Assembly (NCBI GenBank): GCA_016872875.1
Contig: VGYW01000167.1
Coordinates: forward strand, 1-16,650
Origin: Planctomycetota bacterium
GTDB taxonomy: Bacteria; Planctomycetota; PUPC01; DSUN01
Length of the DNA: 16,650 bases
Direction of reading: 5' to 3'
Below, one piece after another: positions 12,818-16,650 of the stretch. How positions within the stretch are numbered: the stretch's first letter is position 1; the number at the start of each line of letters is the position of its first letter. The position numbers and the translations under genes are program-made. Under the pieces are notes generated by a model. It was not told the DNA's origin and did not search any database. It saw nothing but the letters and a program-made list of their open reading frames with translations.

Positions 12818-13132
12818 ATGAGCGATTCCCCAACCCAGGCCGAGATTCTGGTGGACGTGGAACCGGCCAACAAGACCTTCCGCATCCGGGTGGAGAACGC
12901 CACGACGGTGGCCGACCTGGTGAACGCGGTGCTGGAGCGGTGCGAGGCGGACGGCATCAACGTGCGCCGCTGGGCGCGCGACCGAGTTGGGCGCGAGAAC
13001 GTCTCGCTCGTCCTCATGCGGAAAGCCCAGGGCAGCGCCGCGCTCCCGCCCACCATCGAGTTCGGACGCATCGAGCCCGTCGTCCAGCCCGACGAGCGCT
13101 TCAGCCTGGACGCGACCGCGATTGTGGGATGA
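12818..13132 (+). CDS. Ubiquitin-like (beta-grasp) modifier candidate
   Basis: A 104-residue small protein between the E1 and E2 genes. The pattern fits a beta-grasp fold: strand pair AEILVDVEPANKTFRIRV (8-25), helix TVADLVNAVLERCEADG (30-46), strand NVSLVLMRK (61-69), then late strands ending FSLDATAIVG. The protein ends in Val-Gly with the Gly as the very last residue, so the reactive C terminus would need no trimming; the usual Gly-Gly is absent. Sequence similarity to ubiquitin itself is weak, and the call rests on size, secondary-structure pattern, terminal Gly and context. The start is firm: AAAGGAG precedes the ATG at a normal distance. It has the strongest ribosome binding site of the operon, as would suit a modifier needed in excess. 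Confidence 0.75.
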   Translation: MSDSPTQAEILVDVEPANKTFRIRVENATTVADLVNAVLERCEADGINVRRWARDRVGRENVSLVLMRKAQGSAALPPTIEFGRIEPVVQPDERFSLDATAIVG

Positions 13133-13144
13133 CGAACCGTGCCG

Positions 13145-13214
13145 CGTGCCGCGTCCCGCGTGCCAAGACCTGCGAGCGCGCCTTCTCCTTTCCTGGCACG
13201 CGGGACGCGGCACG
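13145..13214. repeat. GTGCC-GCGTCCC-type hairpin repeat, Ubl/E2 junction
   Basis: Arms 13145-13165 and 13194-13214 are perfect 21-bp reverse complements around a 28-nt loop. The core is the same as at 10715-10798 and 11298-11378, while the loops differ, so the arms are conserved and not the whole element. Confidence 0.85.
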
Positions 13215-13243
13215 GGGGACGGAACTCACCGTAGGCTCGGCCC

Positions 13244-13936
13244 ATGCTCCATTTCCCCACGAGGGTTTTCAACGAGCGGATCGCCGTCTTCGTGGACAGC
13301 TTCTACGAGGAGCTCGCGCGGCTCTACCGCGCCCAGGGCTGGGGCTGGGAGCAGCCGGTTCGTAGCGCGGCCTCAAGGCCGTACAATGACGGGCTAAAGC
13401 CCGCACTACGAGCTCCTGCCGCCTGGCAACACCCAGACTTCGCAGTCCGCATCGCCGCACGCCACAAGGACGGCGCGGCGCGAACCATCGAGCTCAAGGC
13501 CAAGAACCTGCCGGGGGTTCGCAACGTTGACGACGGGGGCAAAGTGGCCCTCAGCCGCGACCACACCTTCCGCGTGGACATCCCGCGCAGCTACCCCAGC
13601 AACCTCGGCGACATCGCGGTCCGGGCGACCACCACCCTCTACCACCCGCGTCTCGGCCCCTCCGGACGCGGCCACGCCTGCGTCTTCGTCAACGGCGAGA
13701 TCGACCGCGTCCTCTGGAGCATCGTCCGCCACGTCCTGCTCGACCCCGCCTACGTGCAGCCGCCCCGGCTCTTCCGCGGGGTTGACCGCGGGACCAACCT
13801 CATGGCGATGGCCTGGTACGAGGCGGACCCGCAGGGCATCCACAACCGCCTCCTCGACCTCTGGGCGGAGGCACACGGGGCCAAGAAGTTCCAGGCCGCC
13901 GCGCAGAAGGCGGGCGGCGTGAAGATTGATGCGTGA
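13244..13936 (+). CDS. E2-like Ubl-conjugating enzyme
   Basis: A 230-residue protein whose centre follows the E2/UBC fold. HTFRVDIPRSYP (107-118) corresponds to the strand and YP turn of E2s. TTTLYHPRLGPSGRGHACVFVNGE (129-152) corresponds to the HPN region and active-site loop, with HPR in place of HPN and C146 as catalytic cysteine. LWSIVRHVLLDPAYVQPPRL resembles the E2 helix after the active site. An N-terminal helix (FNERIAVFVDSFYEELARLYRA) precedes the fold. The missing Asn of HPN could change how the oxyanion is supported. Residues about 40-56 come from an inserted palindrome. The ATG at 13244 has a weak Shine-Dalgarno but lies just after a hairpin repeat, as for other genes here. With E1 and Ubl directly upstream the assignment is strong. 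Confidence 0.85.
   Translation: MLHFPTRVFNERIAVFVDSFYEELARLYRAQGWGWEQPVRSAASRPYNDGLKPALRAPAAWQHPDFAVRIAARHKDGAARTIELKAKNLPGVRNVDDGGKVALSRDHTFRVDIPRSYPSNLGDIAVRATTTLYHPRLGPSGRGHACVFVNGEIDRVLWSIVRHVLLDPAYVQPPRLFRGVDRGTNLMAMAWYEADPQGIHNRLLDLWAEAHGAKKFQAAAQKAGGVKIDA
13361..13410. repeat. In-frame palindromic element within the E2 gene
   Basis: Ends CGTAGCG (13361-13367) and CACTACG (13404-13410) form near-perfect terminal inverted repeats. Inside are two hairpins, CGGCCT-CAA-AGGCCG type and CGGGCT-AAA-GCCCG. It is translated as RSAASRPYNDGLKPALR between the N-terminal helix and the E2 core. Confidence 0.75.
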
Positions 13937-14030
13937 CGCGTGACGCGTGATCTGGGTCCCTTTGGTCCCTTTGGTCCCTTTGGTCCCTTTTGTCCCTTCC
14001 GTCCCGCGTGCCGCGTGCCGTGTGAGAAGA
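13925..14030. repeat. GCGTGAC units followed by GGTCCCTTT tandem repeat
   Basis: GTGACGCGTGACGCGTGATC at the E2 stop codon is followed by about four to five copies of a 9-bp unit GGTCCCTTT (13955-14000), then CGTCCCGCGTGCCGCGTGCC. The last piece matches the left arm of the hairpin repeats at other junctions, but no right arm follows. A related GTGAC plus TCCCTT arrangement occurs after the second UroD-like gene. Confidence 0.75.
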
Positions 14031-14034
14031 GAAG

Positions 14035-14361
14035 ATGGAAGAGTGTCCGGCGCCAGGTGAAGGGTTGCGCGCGGCTGCCAGCGGCGGCGGGCGCGCGCAG
14101 GTGCTCGCGGCGGAGGAGGGCGCCTGGGCTGAGGAGCCGCCGCCTGACCTCCAGCCCCACTTCCGATGCACGCTCCACGGGCGGGGGACAGTGATCCCAG
14201 CGTTTGGCCCCTCACGTGCGAGCTTGCTCTCAGCACCCGACTCGTCCTCGTCGTCGTCCTCGAATCCCTCGATGGGCGAGGGAGCCGCCGGACTCGACGA
14301 CGACGACGACGAGGACGACGACGATTCGGAGCCTCAAGATGACGGGCAGGCAGAAGATTGA
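14035..14361 (+). CDS. Small hypothetical protein with Ser run and acidic tail
   Basis: An open frame of 108 codons with no recognised family. It starts at an ATG preceded by GAGAAGAGAAG. Residues 70-76 are a Ser run and 88-97 an almost pure Asp/Glu run, giving a strongly acidic C-terminal tail. Two cysteines (C4, C45) are present. The DNA coding for the Ser and Asp runs consists of complementary trinucleotide repeats (TCGTCC and GACGAC types, about 14241-14328) that could form a hairpin. The stop overlaps the next gene by 23 nt, which fits translational coupling. It could be a true operon member or a non-coding stretch that happens to be open in GC-rich DNA. Confidence 0.4.
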   Translation: MEECPAPGEGLRAAASGGGRAQVLAAEEGAWAEEPPPDLQPHFRCTLHGRGTVIPAFGPSRASLLSAPDSSSSSSSNPSMGEGAAGLDDDDDEDDDDSEPQDDGQAED

Positions 14362-15487
14362 GGCCGCGCTGTCCGAGGCAGGCACACCACAGACGCCCGC
14401 CGTCATCTGCTACGAGGGCATCTACATCCGCGACCACTGGGCGCAGCTCACCGAGTATCCCTGGTGGTTCGCCTCCGAGCCCGACCTCGAACGCCAGCTC
14501 CTCTGGCGCCGACAGGCCATCGAGCGGACGGGCCAGGACTGGTTCGACCTCCCGTCCTGCCACAGCCGCGAGGAGCGCGAGGCGCTGCACATCGAGGTGG
14601 CACGCGAGGGGGCATTCCTGCTCGACCGCCGCACGGGCAGCGCGAAGCCGTTGCCCCAGCCCCAGGTCGGCGGCTGGGCGCCCGAGGGCGGCCTGCACTC
14701 CGTGCGGACAGGGCGGCTGCCCGAGACGCCCGAGGAGGTGGACGCCGCGGTATCCCTCCCGCCGGCCTTTGACGCCAAGCTCTTCGCTGAGGAGGGGCGG
14801 GGGGACCTCGCGCGGGCGCTCCTCAGCGACGTCGCCGCCGAGCTCTTCCCCCTCCGCTCCATCGGCGTCCCGCTCTGGTCCTGCTACTACCTCTGGGGCT
14901 TCGAGGGGATGATGCTCCTGGTGGCCACGCGCCCCGACCTGGTGCGCCGCGCCTGCGAGCGCCTCCTCGCCCGCGCGCTCCGCGAAGTCCAGGTCGCAAA
15001 GGCCCTCGGCGCCGCGGGAATCTGGCTCGAGGAATCCTTCACCGACATGGTCAGCCCGGCCGCCTTCGCGGAGCTGGACCTCCCCTGCGTCCAGCAACTC
15101 GTCCAAGCAATCCGCGACGCAGGGATGAAGAGCATCTACTACTACTGCGGCGACCCCGCCGACCGGTGGGACCTGTTGCTCGCCAGTGGTGCCGACGCCC
15201 TGAGCCTCGAGGAGAGCAAGAAGGGCTTCGAGATTGACATCGAGGAGGCCGCGGCCCGCGCCGATGGCCGCTGCGCCCTGCTGGGGAACCTCGACGCCAT
15301 CTGGCTGCTGCCTCACGCAACCGAGGACGAGCTTCGAGCCGAGCTCGCCCGCCAGCTCGACGCCGGCCGCCGCAACCAAGGCCGCTTCATCATGTCTCTC
15401 GGCAGCCCCGTCACCCCCGCCACCCCCGTCGCGCGCGTCAGGCGCTACTGCGACCTCGTCAGAGAGATCGTGACCCGTGACGCGTGA
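14339..15487 (+). CDS. UroD-like methyltransferase-family protein (second)
   Basis: A 382-residue protein of the UroD-like superfamily, distant from the copy at 807-1991. It has a typical N-terminal segment (KIEAALSEAGTPQTPAVICYEG), LGAAGIWLEESFTDMVSP (223-240), GMKSIYYYCGD with C270 as a candidate metal ligand, ASGADALSLEESKKG (282-295) and GNLDAIWLL at the barrel end. The HxHC pattern of the first copy is absent. Members of this group act on methyl-corrinoid or unknown substrates; the actual reaction cannot be told. The ATG at 14339 is preferred because conserved sequence begins there and the upstream part of the frame is repeat-derived. The final residues TRDA are encoded by a GTGACCCGTGACGCGTGA repeat. 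It follows the ubiquitin-like operon on the same strand, but a functional link is doubtful. Confidence 0.75.
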   Translation: MTGRQKIEAALSEAGTPQTPAVICYEGIYIRDHWAQLTEYPWWFASEPDLERQLLWRRQAIERTGQDWFDLPSCHSREEREALHIEVAREGAFLLDRRTGSAKPLPQPQVGGWAPEGGLHSVRTGRLPETPEEVDAAVSLPPAFDAKLFAEEGRGDLARALLSDVAAELFPLRSIGVPLWSCYYLWGFEGMMLLVATRPDLVRRACERLLARALREVQVAKALGAAGIWLEESFTDMVSPAAFAELDLPCVQQLVQAIRDAGMKSIYYYCGDPADRWDLLLASGADALSLEESKKGFEIDIEEAAARADGRCALLGNLDAIWLLPHATEDELRAELARQLDAGRRNQGRFIMSLGSPVTPATPVARVRRYCDLVREIVTRDA

Positions 15488-15550
15488 CCCGTGATTTCTG
15501 TCCCTTGGGTCCCTTATGTCCCTTTGGTCCCTTGCCCATGCCGCGTGGCG
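15468..15550. repeat. GTGACCCGTGACGCG units plus TCCCTT-type tandem
   Basis: It includes the stop codon of the second UroD-like gene and continues with TGTCCCTTGGGTCCCTTATG-like units, then GCCCATGCCGCGTGGCGCC. It has the same architecture as 13925-14030, so these are two copies of one compound repeat, each placed at a gene's 3' end. Confidence 0.65.
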
Positions 15551-15622
15551 CCCGGGAAACCCCGGACGCGAAGGGTCCGCACGCCCTACCGGTGTCTGCC
15601 AGGTGTAAATTACCAAACAAAC

Positions 15623-15685
15623 GAAACAAAAACGGGGTCGGGCGGGCGGCGAAGCCGCCGCCCTAGCCCGCCCCCGTTTTGTTTC
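15623..15685. terminator. Long hairpin, possible bidirectional terminator
   Basis: GAAACAAAAACGGGG and CCCCGTTTTGTTTC arms (one bulge) continue into a GGCGGCG-AAGC-CGCCGCC core, so almost the whole 63 nt can pair. A-rich and T-rich ends on either side of the GC stem would allow termination on either strand. It lies about 135 nt after the second UroD-like gene. Confidence 0.6.
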
Positions 15686-16492
15686 ATTAGTTGGACAATC
15701 CGCTGTCGCGTGACTTTTGCCCCCTCCCGCCTCGCAAGGTGGCACGCTGTTTGCTTTGTTGCCATTCGGCAACATTTTCGGCCTCTACTGTCACCAGAGT
15801 CGCCAGTGTGTGCACCTCTGTTGTAGCCCCCTAGCCCGCCCTCTGTCGGGGCTGATTCGCTTCGGCCCTCAGCCAGGTGCAACTCACGCCGCCACGGCTG
15901 ACCGCCCGCTCCGCTTGCCGCTCCGCTAGGCCAGGGCCATCGCAAGGTCTGGTGCATCGATGGCCTGCCGGGTTGAAGCTCTGCCACGGATGAAGGTCGG
16001 GGGCGGGTCGGGATGGTGGGGCCTCAGCCCGCTCGCCCCTTCTGCCAGGGGCTCGCTAGGCAAGTGGACGCGGCAAGGCAGCGAGGTGCCCCACTCCGGC
16101 CGGGCGCAGGCCGCAGGGGTTGTCTTGGCCGCTCCGCTTCCTGCTGTCGCCCACCTTGTAGCGTCAGTGCTGCGACGGGGCTGCCCGCCGCCTGCCCGAC
16201 GCGGCTCGCGGCGGGGGGGGCGGGAGGGGGGGCGGGCAGCGGGCCACAGGGGGTGTGGGGGGCCGACGCTACGGCGGCCCCCCAAAGGGCGGGCCTGGGA
16301 CGTAGAAGTGGATGAAGCCCAAGAATTATTTGTAATGGGGCTATCTCCTTGACTCCAGTGACCTCAATGGGTGGCCCTGGGGAAGGAGGCCGTCTTGAAC
16401 GCCAAATCGGCTCTTTGGCTGCGATGTTGCGGTCAGTTGGGCTGTTCTGCACGTTGGCACGTACACCACAACCTGTTGTGGCTACTGGAGTG

Positions 16493-16517
16493 AAGGGGAT
16501 ACCCCCCTTTTATTTGT
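16493..16517 (+). terminator. Terminator-like hairpin
   Basis: AAGGGG-ATACC-CCCCTT followed by TTATTTG. The stem is short (6 bp) with a modest T-rich tail. No gene ends just upstream, so its role is unclear. Confidence 0.3.
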
Positions 16518-16650
16518 AAAAGATTGACAGCGTCCCAAGTCCTTGAGATCGTGGGTGTGCCTGCGGCCGGTGCGTCGGGGGCTTTGCCCCCGAACCCCCA
16601 GGATTTTCCGCTTTCGGGCCGCCGGCACCCCAACAGGAAAATGGCCGCGC

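Larger units (their letters stand above)
15488..16650. other. Long stretch without a supported gene
   Basis: About 1.16 kb with no reading frame that shows protein family features; the frames present look like chance openings in GC-rich DNA. It contains a long hairpin at 15623-15685, a G-rich tract at about 16210-16240, a palindrome-like GGGGGCC...GGCCCCC near 16258-16284, a terminator-like hairpin at 16493-16516, and a GGGGGCTTTGCCCCC hairpin near 16575-16590. No tRNA or rRNA was recognised. Confidence 0.5.

Noticed and set aside
13953..14005. GGTCCCTTT tandem considered as a CRISPR array
   Set aside because: The unit is 9 bp, contiguous and without spacers, so it is a simple tandem repeat.
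13406..15775. Long minus-strand open frame across the E2 and second UroD-like genes
   Set aside because: It crosses repeat junctions and two real genes on the other strand and shows no domain; it is a shadow frame.
15926..16352. Open frames on both strands in the right-hand gene-free stretch
   Set aside because: Pro/Arg/Gly-rich composition, no motif, no good Shine-Dalgarno, and a G-homopolymer inside.

Overview
The window is high-GC bacterial DNA, probably from a planctomycete or a related Planctomycetota/Verrucomicrobiota/Hydrogenedentes-type lineage. That placement is inference. It rests on base composition, two UroD-like methyltransferase-family paralogues, a secreted xylose-isomerase-like protein, and very many short palindromic repeats. 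Promoters that can be read look like ordinary sigma-70 sites (TTGAC[A/T], 16-17 bp spacer, TA..AT-like).

Left part (1-6200): a repeat-rich leader; a small retropepsin-like aspartic protease with its own promoter (431-793, +); a convergent UroD-like gene (807-1991, -); an IS3-type transposase remnant (about 2362-2907, +); an exported TIM-barrel sugar isomerase/epimerase-like protein (-); a PAS-containing NtrB-type histidine kinase (-); and what looks like a frameshifted gene remnant (about 5852-6160, -). Intergenic gaps hold hairpin-forming repeats.

Central part (6208-13936, all +): the striking locus. A good sigma-70 promoter precedes an SMC ATPase whose hinge and Walker B region resemble Smc5-type proteins. 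It is followed by a 244-aa protein that could be a kleisin, a 190-aa tandem winged-helix (kite-like) protein, a 155-aa protein with eight spaced Cys/His residues suggesting a RING-like binuclear zinc site, a JAMM/JAB peptidase, an E1/ThiF-type adenylating enzyme, a 104-aa ubiquitin-like protein ending in a single exposed glycine, and an E2-like protein with a conserved-position cysteine. The gene set therefore contains candidates for every step of a ubiquitin-like pathway (Ubl, E1, E2, E3, deconjugase) beside candidates for an SMC-kleisin-kite complex. This recalls eukaryotic Smc5/6, which carries a RING ubiquitin ligase (Nse1), a kite/MAGE subunit (Nse3) and a kleisin (Nse4). A working model is that the bacterial SMC complex recruits its own conjugation machinery to DNA, for genome maintenance or defence. 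This is inference from gene order and motifs.

Right part: a small acidic-tailed ORF overlapping a second UroD-like gene (14339-15487), then about 1.16 kb with hairpins and a G-rich tract but no gene I can support.

A second theme is the repeats. Most non-overlapping junctions in the operon carry a hairpin-forming repeat. In one case perfect 24-bp arms enclose the ribosome binding site and start codon of the JAMM gene. Palindromic elements also sit in frame inside the SMC (twice), JAMM and E2 genes, much like protein-coding palindromic elements known from Rickettsia.
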